DNA from: Desulfobacteraceae bacterium
Lineage (GTDB): Bacteria > Desulfobacterota > Desulfobacteria > Desulfobacterales > Desulfosalsimonadaceae
Length of the DNA stretch: 64,000 nt
NCBI GenBank assembly: GCA_003599885.1
Contig: QZKW01000080.1
Span: 45,360 to 109,359 of the forward strand
Reading direction: 5' to 3'
The notes under the pieces are model-generated. The model was not told the DNA's origin, searched no databases, and saw nothing but the letters and a program-made list of their open reading frames with translations. The position numbers and the translations under genes are program-made. Below, piece after piece: positions 1 through 7,498 of this stretch. Position 1 is the stretch's first letter. Every line of letters starts with the position of its first letter.

Positions 1-154
1 CCCGATTGACGATACTTGCCTGGTATTTTTTCAGGGCGGTTTCCTTTGACCAGTGATAAATGCTGCCGTCGCCAATCCACCGCATCACTTCCGGGTCTTT
101 GCTCATGACGTAGAATCTGTTAAAATCTTCAATAGATTCGGGTTTTATGCGCAA
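1..154 (-). CDS. GNAT-family N-acetyltransferase, N-terminal part (gene runs off the window)
   Basis: Only the first 51 codons are inside the window. Read from a TTG at 154 the peptide opens RIKPESIEDFNRFY and continues through DPEVMRWIGDGS, the usual opening of RimJ/RimL-type GNAT acetyltransferases, which move an acetyl group from acetyl-CoA to an amine. No ATG lies upstream in frame before a stop; the alternative is an internal ATG at about codon 17, but that would cut off the first conserved strand. There is no convincing ribosome binding site before the TTG. The substrate cannot be told from this fragment. Confidence 0.6.
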   Translation of the reverse strand, partial: MRIKPESIEDFNRFYVMSKDPEVMRWIGDGSIYHWSKETALKKYQASIVNR

Positions 155-183
155 TCGGGGGGAGATGAGCGGTGTGTTGAAAA

Positions 184-282
184 TCATTTATTCTTTTTTT
201 CCCGCTTTTCCTGCTTTTTTTCCTTGGGTGATTTGGCCGGTTCTTTTTTTGTCTCTTTTTTGGTGTCTTTTGATTTTGCCAT
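184..282 (-). CDS. Tiny lysine/glutamate-rich protein (32 aa)
   Basis: The reading frame encodes MAKSKDTKKETKKEPAKSP followed by a run of Lys, Glu and Arg, ending KNK. It is preceded by a strong GGAGG about 9 bases before the ATG, which supports real translation. About half of the residues are Lys. Small proteins of this MAKSKDxKKE type are seen in many proteobacteria but have no established function. It may bind nucleic acid or be a disordered polycation; this is inference. It lies just upstream of the clipped GNAT gene on the same strand, with about 30 bases between them. Confidence 0.6.
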   Translation of the reverse strand: MAKSKDTKKETKKEPAKSPKEKKQEKREKKNK

Positions 283-348
283 TGGTGTTCCTCCACGTTA
301 AGATGATTGCAATCAAACAACTATAAAATTCATGGGCCGGTCAGCCGC

Positions 349-897
349 CTAAAGGTCGGAAATTTCTTTCAGGTAACGAAACAGCAGCTTTGAAGCCTGC
401 ATGGCTTTTTCCGGTTCGGTTGCGGTGCGCATGTTGCGTGTAAGCTGTGTCAGCCGCTGTCTGTCGGCAAGCGGGCAGGCAACCAGGATTTCCTCAAGGA
501 CTTGAGGGTTGTCCGTCTTGAGCTCATCCCGCCATGTTTCAATTTTTTTAAATAAAAATGATTTATTATAATCTCCATGACGGAGATTTTCAAGCGCCTT
601 CCGAATGGGCTCCGGATCGATTTCCCCCATGATTCTGCCGATATATTGCAGTTGTCTGCGCTTGGCTTCGTGTTTCATGGGTTTTTGGGCGTCACGGACA
701 GCCGATAAAAGCTCTTCCGGCATATCAATATGTTTTAGCTGGTCGGGGGACAGTGACACAAGCTGTTCTCCGATTTCCTGCAACAGCTTGAATTCATTTT
801 TTTTCTGAGTTTTGCTTTTAATTATTTCATCCATTTCCAATTTCACGCCCCCTTTTTCATGTTTCCAGATACTTACATGTTTTTTTGATCTATTCAT
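349..897 (-). CDS. darP: Ribosome biogenesis factor DarP (YjgA, DUF615 family)
   Basis: The protein matches the DUF615/YjgA family along its length: a helical N-terminal part, the conserved block KRRQLQYIGRIMGEIDPEPI (about residues 80-99), LFKKIETWRDEL, the CPLADRQRLTQLTRN motif and the closing KLLFRYLKEI. DarP binds the large ribosomal subunit late in assembly and supports peptidyl-transferase centre maturation. The longest frame (182 aa) starts at an ATG at 897, but the first 20 residues look non-conserved. An ATG at 834 (MDEIIKSK) or a nearby GTG behind a GGGGG run may be the true start. It is divergent from the membrane-protein gene that follows. Confidence 0.85.
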   Translation of the reverse strand: MNRSKKHVSIWKHEKGGVKLEMDEIIKSKTQKKNEFKLLQEIGEQLVSLSPDQLKHIDMPEELLSAVRDAQKPMKHEAKRRQLQYIGRIMGEIDPEPIRKALENLRHGDYNKSFLFKKIETWRDELKTDNPQVLEEILVACPLADRQRLTQLTRNMRTATEPEKAMQASKLLFRYLKEISDL

Positions 898-977
898 GTC
901 AGAAAATTTTTATTTCTGCAAGAGGCGCTATCGTGTATAGTAGCCAATTCGAATATAAATCAAGTGATGGTTTGGAT

Positions 978-1649
978 ATGGAAAAAAATAATATTAAAAA
1001 TACTTTGGATTCCCAGGCCGGCAGGTTATTCGCTTTGTCTGTTGTGCTGTTTGTGCTTTATCTGGTCGGAGTGGGATATGCTTTTTCCGCCGACAGAATG
1101 CTGGGCCAGACCCTGCTGGGGGCATTTTTTGCGAATGCTTTTGGTGGAAGGGCTGCCGGGGTCGGGCTTTGCATTGGATTTGAAATGAATTTGCTGACAA
1201 CCATTTGCTGCAATTTGTTTTTTGAAACGGTGGTAGTGTTTTTTTGTTACTCACTCTTTTTGTTTTCGATGAATCATTATATTAAAAGCCGGTTACTCAA
1301 CAAAGCGTTGTTGAATGTTGAAAAAAAAGCGCTCAAGTACCAGGATATGATTTCCCGATACGGATGGATGGGGGTGTTTATATTTGTCATGCTCCCTCTG
1401 CCAGGCACGGGTCCAGTGGCTGGATCTTTTATCGCCTATTTTTTAAATTTCAGCATCAAAAGGAATTTTGTTTGCGTTTTATCCGGCACACTTGTCGCTA
1501 TTGTTCTCTGGACAATATTTTTTGATTTTTTAAACGAGCATATTTCGATGATCCATGTTGTGATTGCCATGATCCTTATGGTTGCGGCGATCTATCTTGC
1601 AAAGCTTGTCCGGAACTGGTTTGTTTTAAAAAGCAACAAGGGCCATTGA
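978..1649 (+). CDS. Small multidrug export family membrane protein (PF06695-like)
   Basis: The predicted 223-residue protein has five or six hydrophobic segments and the diagnostic loop VMLPLPGTGPVAGS at about residues 136-149, typical of the small multidrug export family (COG2426), whose transport function is poorly proven. I chose the ATG at 978 because upstream codons show no family features; its ribosome binding site is weak. Transport substrates are unknown. It sits 4 bases before the GTG of the flavoprotein gene, so the two may be cotranscribed. Confidence 0.75.
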   Translation: MEKNNIKNTLDSQAGRLFALSVVLFVLYLVGVGYAFSADRMLGQTLLGAFFANAFGGRAAGVGLCIGFEMNLLTTICCNLFFETVVVFFCYSLFLFSMNHYIKSRLLNKALLNVEKKALKYQDMISRYGWMGVFIFVMLPLPGTGPVAGSFIAYFLNFSIKRNFVCVLSGTLVAIVLWTIFFDFLNEHISMIHVVIAMILMVAAIYLAKLVRNWFVLKSNKGH

Positions 1650-1653
1650 TCGG

Positions 1654-2922
1654 GTGCCGGTGAAGAATAGACAGATATATGATATCATCATTATCGGCGC
1701 CGGTGCTGCCGGATTAATGGCGGCAACTGTTTGCGGGTCCGAGCCGTTAAAAGTGCTGTTGCTTGAAGGCCAGCATAAGCCGGGTTTAAAACTGCTGATT
1801 ACCGGCGGCGGAAGATGCAATATCAGCAATTTAAACATTCATTACAGGATGTTTAACAGTCCGCATCCGCGAACGCTGAAAAATGCTTTGGCCGCATTTT
1901 CGCCCCGACGGACGGTGACGTTTTTTGAAGAGATGGGGGTTGCGCTGCAAGCGGAAAGTGACGGGAATCTGTTCCCGGTTACACAAAAGGCGCAAACGGT
2001 TTGCGATGCGTTGCTCCGGCAGGCTAAAAAACATGTTGAATTCCGCATGGGCTGTAAAGTCCATGAAATAAACCGATTTCAGGGAGTGTTGTGTGTCAGG
2101 TGTGAGAATCGTTCCTTTTTTTCAAAAACAGTGATTCTGTGCGGAGGCGGGCGGTCCTATCCCCAGACCGGGAGCGATGGTTCGGGGTTTGACCTTGCGC
2201 AACAGCTCGGACATACCATTGTTCCCTTAATTCCGGCCCTGACGCCCCTTCTGACTGATGACACGGAATGGAAAGGTCTTTCCGGCATTTCCCTGGTCTG
2301 TGCGTTAAGCATAAAAAGTGATTCCGGCCCGGATATCACTTTCGAAGGGCCGCTTTTGTTCACTCATAACGGATTTAGCGGACCTTGCGTGCTGAACATC
2401 AGCCGTTATTGGATACGAAACCCTCATTATTTTGTGATCGCTAATTTTCTTCCCCGTGAAAATGCTGTTTCTTTTAAAGAAAAAGCCCTTCAGGCAGCCC
2501 AAGGCCATCCCCGGCAGATGGTGAAGACCTGGCTGTCAACCCTTGTCCCTGCGCGGCTTGCGGAAACCATTATTAAAAAAACACTGGCTGACGAAAAGCA
2601 GGTGCTGGGTCAGCTCACCCGGAAACAGCGAGAGGCTTTGATCAGCGGTGTGCTTCTCTGTCCGCTGCCGGTCAGTGGCGCGTCCGGATATCAAAAGGCT
2701 GAAGTCACCGCCGGCGGGGTGGACCTTGGTGAGGTCAATGAAAAGACACTGGAATCCAAAATAGTGCCGGGCCTGTTTTTTGCCGGAGAAATTTTGGATG
2801 TGGACGGGCCGGTCGGGGGTACAAATTTGCAGTGGGCCTGGTCCAGCGGCTATCTTGCCGCAAAGGGCGCTGTTGGTGTGCGTAAAAAAAATACCCCTTT
2901 CCGCCTCCAGGATGACGCTTAG
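1654..2922 (+). CDS. BaiN/HI0933-type flavoprotein, NAD(P)/FAD-dependent oxidoreductase
   Basis: The N terminus carries the dinucleotide-binding glycine motif IIIGAGAAGLMAA at about residues 12-24, followed by GGGRCNISN. The C terminus holds TAGGV, LFFAGEILDVDGPVGG and a second glycine-rich FAD contact, the layout of the HI0933/BaiN family. Members are FAD enzymes; BaiN itself reduces bile-acid intermediates, but most homologues have no known substrate. The GTG at 1654 starts only 4 bases after the preceding stop. A second GTG at 1660 is an alternative. The length of 422 residues is normal for the family. Confidence 0.85.
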   Translation: MPVKNRQIYDIIIIGAGAAGLMAATVCGSEPLKVLLLEGQHKPGLKLLITGGGRCNISNLNIHYRMFNSPHPRTLKNALAAFSPRRTVTFFEEMGVALQAESDGNLFPVTQKAQTVCDALLRQAKKHVEFRMGCKVHEINRFQGVLCVRCENRSFFSKTVILCGGGRSYPQTGSDGSGFDLAQQLGHTIVPLIPALTPLLTDDTEWKGLSGISLVCALSIKSDSGPDITFEGPLLFTHNGFSGPCVLNISRYWIRNPHYFVIANFLPRENAVSFKEKALQAAQGHPRQMVKTWLSTLVPARLAETIIKKTLADEKQVLGQLTRKQREALISGVLLCPLPVSGASGYQKAEVTAGGVDLGEVNEKTLESKIVPGLFFAGEILDVDGPVGGTNLQWAWSSGYLAAKGAVGVRKKNTPFRLQDDA

Positions 2923-2966
2923 GAGGAGGAAAGGGGAGAGATGTTTTTTACAGGGTTATGGCAAGG

Positions 2967-3806
2967 TTATCGGCCGTCGTCGTCGTCATCATCATCATCG
3001 TTATCATTTTCAGCTTCCAGAAAGGCATCGGCCATGCCAAGGGCTTCAAAGGCAGCATCCACAATATCCTGATCTTCGTGATTGACAAGGTGGCCGATCA
3101 CATGATGGGCTTCTTCCGGCTGAATATTCACCACCGCATCAATCGCGGCGAGGAGCAGGGGCTGGTCGGTGTCAGGGTCGGAGATGATCTTTAGAATGTG
3201 GGGCCATGCTTTTTCCAGGCCCATATTTCCGGCCGCACACACCGCTTCATAAAAAATATCCGGATCATTATTGTTTAAAGATTCGAGAATCTGGTTTTCG
3301 AATCCCCCGATAAAGCTCATGCAGAAAATTGCTGTGAGCCGCCAGTCTTCGTTGTCACTCATGTAAGCGGCCCTTACTGCATCCCGGTGCCAGTTCTGGG
3401 GCGCCCGCACGGAAGCTTCAAGTATCCGGCGGCGAACATCCTCATGAACATCAGAATCCATAAAAAGCCTGCGCAGGGCCTGTTGGATTTTTTCAAATGA
3501 TGCTTCAGAAATCATAAAATCTTCGTCATAATCATCAAATTCCATGGTGTCGGCATATTCAAGGGCCGGCCCCAGTGAGATAACCGCCGCACTCCGCATA
3601 TCGTTTGTTTCATTTTTATTCTGCACGATGGCAAGCAGGATGTCCGCCATTGCATCGTTCATGACGGTTGGTTCTCCCGCCATCTCGGCAGCAAGAAGCC
3701 GGTCGGAAGGGGCGGCTTTTTCAGTGGTAAGGATTTTGCCTATGATGGCGTCCGCATTTTCCGGCCAGTCCCATGATGGTATCTCCATCAGTGCTTTTAA
3801 GTTCAT
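2967..3806 (-). CDS. HEAT-repeat protein with poly-aspartate tail
   Basis: The 279-residue protein is soluble and acidic, with repeated paired helices such as VRRRILEASVRAP, WRLTAIFCMSFIG and LLLAAIDAVVNI spaced about 35-40 residues, the pattern of HEAT/PBS-lyase repeats used for protein-protein contacts. It ends in NDNDDDDDDDDGR, a run of eight aspartates encoded by GAC/GAT codons. No catalytic motif is visible. Homologues occur as HEAT repeat domain-containing proteins in Desulfobacterota. The partner is unknown. It converges with the flavoprotein gene, 44 bases apart. Confidence 0.7.
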   Translation of the reverse strand: MNLKALMEIPSWDWPENADAIIGKILTTEKAAPSDRLLAAEMAGEPTVMNDAMADILLAIVQNKNETNDMRSAAVISLGPALEYADTMEFDDYDEDFMISEASFEKIQQALRRLFMDSDVHEDVRRRILEASVRAPQNWHRDAVRAAYMSDNEDWRLTAIFCMSFIGGFENQILESLNNNDPDIFYEAVCAAGNMGLEKAWPHILKIISDPDTDQPLLLAAIDAVVNIQPEEAHHVIGHLVNHEDQDIVDAAFEALGMADAFLEAENDNDDDDDDDDGR

Positions 3807-3947
3807 TTATTTTCCTTCCAGTCGACATTTTTGTCGAATTTTAATAAGTTATGCTGCTTGTTGGTAAAAAGAGGCATCTGAAATTAAAAATGCGAGTATC
3901 AATTATTTTATCCCGAATGTCAAAAAGGAAGTGCAGTGGCATACAAC

Positions 3948-4760
3948 TTATATTCTTTTAAAAACCAGACAGGCCCATTCTTTTTCCTCTTTTTTTAACA
4001 GACATGTAAAATGCTGCTGGGAATACCGATCGAAAACACTGTCGGTTTCGTGAGGTCTTATTCCTGAGATAATGACGATGCCGTTTCTATCCGAACCTTG
4101 GGTAATCAATGGATATAACGTCATGATGTCCGGAAGTCTAAGATTGGCGGTGATTAATGAAAACTTTGAATCAAGGGTTTCCGATTCGTCGACAATTGCT
4201 ATCCTGTCTTTGTAGCCGTTGATCTCTACGTTTTTGATGGCTTCAGACCGAGCGCAGGCGTCCGTATCCACCCCGATACCGGTTTCAATGCCCAATTTCA
4301 GGGCTGCGATGGCCAGTATCCCGGAACCTGTGCCAATGTCCCAAACCGTTGACCCTTTAAAATTTCTAATGAATTGTTCTTCTTTCAGAGCATATTCAAT
4401 GCCCTGGACAGAGAGCCGGGTGGTCGGATGTGCGCCGGAACCAAAAGAAATACCGGGAAATATGTCAATGACGATATCCGGGGCGGTTGCATTAAAGTCC
4501 ATATTATAGGGTTTGACCACAATGGATGGAGAGATCCTGACCGGCCGGTGAAATGAGGGTTCAAGAAAGGAACTGCCGTAGGCATAGGTGTAAGTCAGCT
4601 CTGATTCGGCGACCAGACTCCGGATGGCAGGCCGGATGAGTTTTCTGTGAATGCCGGATCGCCGGTGAATGATGTTTTCAACCACTTGCTGCGATAATTT
4701 GGTTTGAGAAGCTGCAACGAGATCCAGGATTGTTTTTTTTAATGCCTCAGTGTCCGTCAT
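3948..4760 (-). CDS. PrmA-like SAM-dependent methyltransferase (ribosomal protein L11 methyltransferase family)
   Basis: The catalytic half is PrmA-like: ISFGSGAHPTTRLS (about residues 104-117) is the PrmA substrate loop, and VWDIGTGSGILAIAALKLG (about 140-158) is SAM motif I, followed by GVDTDACA. The acidic post-motif and the asparagine of NLRLPDI replace the usual NIL motif. PrmA trimethylates L11. At 270 residues it is slightly shorter than typical PrmA, and the N-terminal domain is divergent with a winged-helix feel (HRRSGIHRKLIRPAIRSL), so a different protein target is possible. Confidence 0.7.
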   Translation of the reverse strand: MTDTEALKKTILDLVAASQTKLSQQVVENIIHRRSGIHRKLIRPAIRSLVAESELTYTYAYGSSFLEPSFHRPVRISPSIVVKPYNMDFNATAPDIVIDIFPGISFGSGAHPTTRLSVQGIEYALKEEQFIRNFKGSTVWDIGTGSGILAIAALKLGIETGIGVDTDACARSEAIKNVEINGYKDRIAIVDESETLDSKFSLITANLRLPDIMTLYPLITQGSDRNGIVIISGIRPHETDSVFDRYSQQHFTCLLKKEEKEWACLVFKRI

Positions 4761-4910
4761 GTATTATCGAGCCTTTTGATTGAATTTATTTTCGTCTGAC
4801 TGGCCTGATGATGTATATATCAAGGGCAGTCGGCATTCAATCGGAATCGTGATGATAATTTCCAGACACTGTACCTCATTCACGCCGGATGAATCTGCTT
4901 GAAGAGCTGA

Positions 4911-6104
4911 TTAATCGACGTGCAGCACCACCGCAAAACAGTTAAACATTGCCCAAACCGGATCACCTTTGCTGAATTCAAGCCGCCGGCTGCTTTCCGT
5001 GGAGATAATCGCAGATAATTCGGTCCCGTCAGAAATGCGAACCGCATATTCCGTATTCACACTACCGCTGGTTATTCGTGTAATGATCCCATTAAATCGA
5101 TTTTCCGCGCTGCTTTCAGGTTCTTCAATCCCTTTCTGTAAAGTGACCCACGGTGCTTTGACCTCGGCGGTAATCAGCCGGCCTTCCCTTAAGCCGAGCA
5201 GATCCAGGCTGTAATTGGTGATTACCGTGGTGACGGAATGGCCGCCGATGGTGGTCAGGTTGACAAGTGCCTGTATGTCGCCTCTCTGAATTGTTTGGAT
5301 TTTGCCGAAAAAAGAATTCCGTGCGCTGGTTTTGCGCGAAGATTCTCTTTCCATAAAAAGCCTCGTCACCTGCTGAATTTCATCCGTTGAAAAAGAGACG
5401 TAGGCGGAGGTGAGATTGAGGGTTGAATGACCCATCATCATTTGAACTGCCGGTAAAGGCATGTTGGCCTGCATCAGTTCCACGGCCCGCGCTTTTCGAA
5501 TCATTTCCGGACCGCCCAGCCGCTTTGGGAAACCGCAGGCCTCGGCACGTTCGTAAAATTTGCGGCGAACAAAACCGGGATCGATATCAAACAGGTTTTG
5601 CAGTGAATCCTTAAAAGAGATATCCGCAAGCGCCGTTTGAATCTCACGGGATAAAGCTTCTGATATCTGAACCTCCCTTGGACCGGTGTCAGTTTCCGAT
5701 TTAATTGCCGGGCCTGCACTTTTAAATAAAACGGATTGCCGTTCAGCATTGATATCCTTGAAAGGATTAATGGCAAGGGCTTCATTGAGCTTGGCGCCGG
5801 TGTAACGTATCAGCAGGAACACGATTAAAATACGCTGCCGGGACAGGCGCACATCCACACGAGAAGAACCGTTCGCCCATTCCCGAAAAGACTGTTCCAG
5901 ATTGTTGAGCTGAACGGAATCCAGGAATTGGTCATCGTCCGGAATTGAAATATTGCGTCCGTGATCGGTGTTTTTTAATATCGACAGCGGTTGATCGGGC
6001 TCAGTCTGCGCCTTTTTTATGCTTGATTTCATTGGCTTTTCTACCGGAATTTTCATGTTTTCAATCAAAATTTTTCTTGCATCATTTATAGCATAGCCAT
6101 TCAT
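4911..6104 (-). CDS. tunR: TunR-type tungstate/molybdate-responsive regulator: XerC/D-like DNA-binding domain plus two TOBE domains
   Basis: Residues about 65-250 resemble a tyrosine recombinase: LIRYTGAKLNEALAI is box I and MMMGHSTLNLTSAYVSF is box II with the tyrosine retained. The box I arginine of recombinases is Lys here (TGAKLNE) and the first His of HxxR is missing, so recombination is unlikely. The last 135 residues contain two ModE-like TOBE halves (NSFFGKIQTIQRGDIQALV and ENRFNGIITRITSG, each followed by an I(T/S)-type sensor strand). This architecture is that of TunR, described in sulfate-reducing deltaproteobacteria as controlling modABC or TSUP transporters. It is divergent from a TSUP gene, matching the repressor group. 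Start taken as ATG 6104; GTG 6113 is possible. Confidence 0.85.
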   Translation of the reverse strand: MNGYAINDARKILIENMKIPVEKPMKSSIKKAQTEPDQPLSILKNTDHGRNISIPDDDQFLDSVQLNNLEQSFREWANGSSRVDVRLSRQRILIVFLLIRYTGAKLNEALAINPFKDINAERQSVLFKSAGPAIKSETDTGPREVQISEALSREIQTALADISFKDSLQNLFDIDPGFVRRKFYERAEACGFPKRLGGPEMIRKARAVELMQANMPLPAVQMMMGHSTLNLTSAYVSFSTDEIQQVTRLFMERESSRKTSARNSFFGKIQTIQRGDIQALVNLTTIGGHSVTTVITNYSLDLLGLREGRLITAEVKAPWVTLQKGIEEPESSAENRFNGIITRITSGSVNTEYAVRISDGTELSAIISTESSRRLEFSKGDPVWAMFNCFAVVLHVD

Positions 6105-6125
6105 AGAAAACACGGCAAAATCAAC

Positions 6126-6180
6126 TTGACATAAAGCCTGACAGATGGCAATACTAACACGTAAAAATTATATTTCGTGT
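6126..6180 (+). promoter_or_regulatory. TSUP gene promoter with candidate TunR operator
   Basis: A perfect TTGACA lies at 6126-6131, with AATACT at 6150-6155 (18-base spacing) as a possible -10. Just downstream is an inverted repeat, ACACG at 6157-6161 and CGTGT at 6176-6180, separated by an AT-only centre of 14 bases. It lies between tunR and the TSUP gene and would overlap the transcription start, as expected for a repressor site. Known TunR sites are about 30 bp. That this is the TunR site is inference. Confidence 0.5.
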
Positions 6181-6224
6181 CTGTTATTTGTGCCGTATCG
6201 AAGTCTTAAACTGGGGAGACTGAA

Positions 6225-7187
6225 ATGTTCTTTCAAACCGCTGGAATCGAAGTCTCACCCTGGATTCCGCCTCTGGTTGCATTTGTTATTTCGTTTTTTA
6301 CTTCAATGGGCGGGGTGTCGGGTGCGTTTCTTCTCCTGCCATTCCAGATGTCGTTTCTCGGATACACCAACCCATCCGTCAGCGCCACCAACCAACTGTT
6401 CAATATCGTGGCAATTCCCAGCGGCGTCTATCGATATTACAAAGAAGGCCGGATGGTTTGGCCGCTAACCTGGGTCGTGATCGCCGGTACCTTGCCAGGG
6501 GTATTTATCGGCGCTGTCGTGCGCGTGGCATATCTTCCAAATCCAAGACATTTCAAACTCTTTGCCGCCTGTGTGCTTCTTTATATCGGGATTCGGATGG
6601 CAATGGATCTGCTGAAGAAAAAAGCAGATGATGCCATCAAAAATACCAGCGAAATCCGTTTCCAGGAGATGGTTCGCCGTCATCGATCCAGAACGGATGG
6701 TCTGGAACCATCCGGGAATTCCCCGCTGCCGGTTGTTAAAGTAACCCATTTTAATTTGAAACGTCTGGGATACACTTTTTATGATGAAAGCTTTGATGTT
6801 TCGTTTTGGGGAATCGTGGCTCTCAGTTTCATTGTCGGCATCGTGGGCGGCATATACGGAATCGGCGGCGGGGCGATCATTGCGCCTTTTTTTGTCACAT
6901 TTTTTGGTCTGCCTGTCTATACTGTGGCCGGGGCCGCCCTGATGGGAACGTTTGTCACTTCTGTGGCGGGGGTCACTTTTTATCAACTTATCGCCCCTTT
7001 TTACCCGAACGTGCCGGTGGCCCCGGACTGGCTTTTGGGGATTTTATTTGGCGTGGGCGGAATGGCGGGCATGTATCTCGGGGCGCGCTGCCAGAAGTTC
7101 GTGCCTGCAAGAACGATCAAGTGGATGCTGGCGGGCATCATCTTTTTTACCGCTCTCAAATATGTCGCTGAATTTTTGAAACATTAA
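6225..7187 (+). CDS. TauE/SafE (TSUP) family anion transporter
   Basis: The 320-residue protein has about eight membrane segments and the two family signatures: VSFFTSMGGVSGAFLLLP-like sequence near residue 20-40 and IVGGIYGIGGGAIIAPFF near 207-224. A cytoplasmic loop of about 65 polar residues separates the two halves. TSUP proteins move sulfite, sulfoacetate, toluenesulfonate or other organosulfur and oxyanions. The divergent tunR gene suggests a role in tungstate or molybdate export or homeostasis. A GGGGAG Shine-Dalgarno site sits 7 bases before the ATG. Confidence 0.85.
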   Translation: MFFQTAGIEVSPWIPPLVAFVISFFTSMGGVSGAFLLLPFQMSFLGYTNPSVSATNQLFNIVAIPSGVYRYYKEGRMVWPLTWVVIAGTLPGVFIGAVVRVAYLPNPRHFKLFAACVLLYIGIRMAMDLLKKKADDAIKNTSEIRFQEMVRRHRSRTDGLEPSGNSPLPVVKVTHFNLKRLGYTFYDESFDVSFWGIVALSFIVGIVGGIYGIGGGAIIAPFFVTFFGLPVYTVAGAALMGTFVTSVAGVTFYQLIAPFYPNVPVAPDWLLGILFGVGGMAGMYLGARCQKFVPARTIKWMLAGIIFFTALKYVAEFLKH

Positions 7188-7248
7188 TGAAATGACAGGT
7201 TCTCAAGGTTCTGTCATCTAAAGGATTGGCAGATTTGGAAACTATTTC

Positions 7249-7277
7249 TTGACAAGGGAAGGGTGGTTTAATATTTA
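7249..7277 (+). promoter_or_regulatory. Sigma-70 promoter of the riboswitch leader
   Basis: A perfect TTGACA at 7249-7254 is followed after 17 bases by TATTTA (7272-7277). Transcription would start at about 7284, a few bases before the riboswitch aptamer. TATAAG at 7276-7281 is an alternative -10 but the 21-base spacing is poor. Confidence 0.5.
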
Positions 7278-7287
7278 TAAGCCTTCG

Positions 7288-7386
7288 CAAGGGGGAGTAG
7301 CTTTTAAGGTGGTTATCGTCAATACGTCTTCAAAATAGAAGGCCGGTGCCACCCGTTAGACCGTACGCTAACAAGCAAGACCTTTG
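7288..7386 (+). promoter_or_regulatory. yybP-ykoY manganese riboswitch aptamer
   Basis: The leader contains the hallmark segments of the Mn2+ riboswitch in the right order: GGGGAGTAGC (loop L1 region) at 7292-7301, TCGTCAATACGTCTTC, the paired GAAGGCCGGTGCCACC, and CTAACAAGCAAGACC before the closing strand. P1 can form between CAAGGG (7288-7293) and CCTTTG (7381-7386). These match the published Lactococcus aptamer segment by segment. Mn2+ binding stabilises P1; here the 3' strand of P1 is shared with a terminator, so metal should switch the downstream gene on. Confidence 0.9.
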
Positions 7387-7420
7387 TCACAGCAAATATG
7401 TGGCAGAGGTCTTTTTTTTT
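7378..7420 (+). terminator. Riboswitch-controlled intrinsic terminator
   Basis: A 14-bp stem (7378-7391 with 7399-7412, two G-U pairs) closes a 7-base loop and is followed by nine T. Its 5' arm starts inside the aptamer's closing helix (AGACCTTTG), so aptamer folding and terminator folding exclude each other. The coding start follows 79 bases later. Confidence 0.9.
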
Positions 7421-7498
7421 GGGGAGCTGTTTGACTAATTTAAGAATGCCTCTCCAAGATAAAAAACATTCAACTTTAATCAAAAGGAATTGTTTTAA

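Noticed and set aside
4911..6104. Active integrase or mobile element
   Set aside because: The first catalytic Arg is Lys, one catalytic His is missing, TOBE domains follow, and no attachment sites are visible; the TunR reading fits better.
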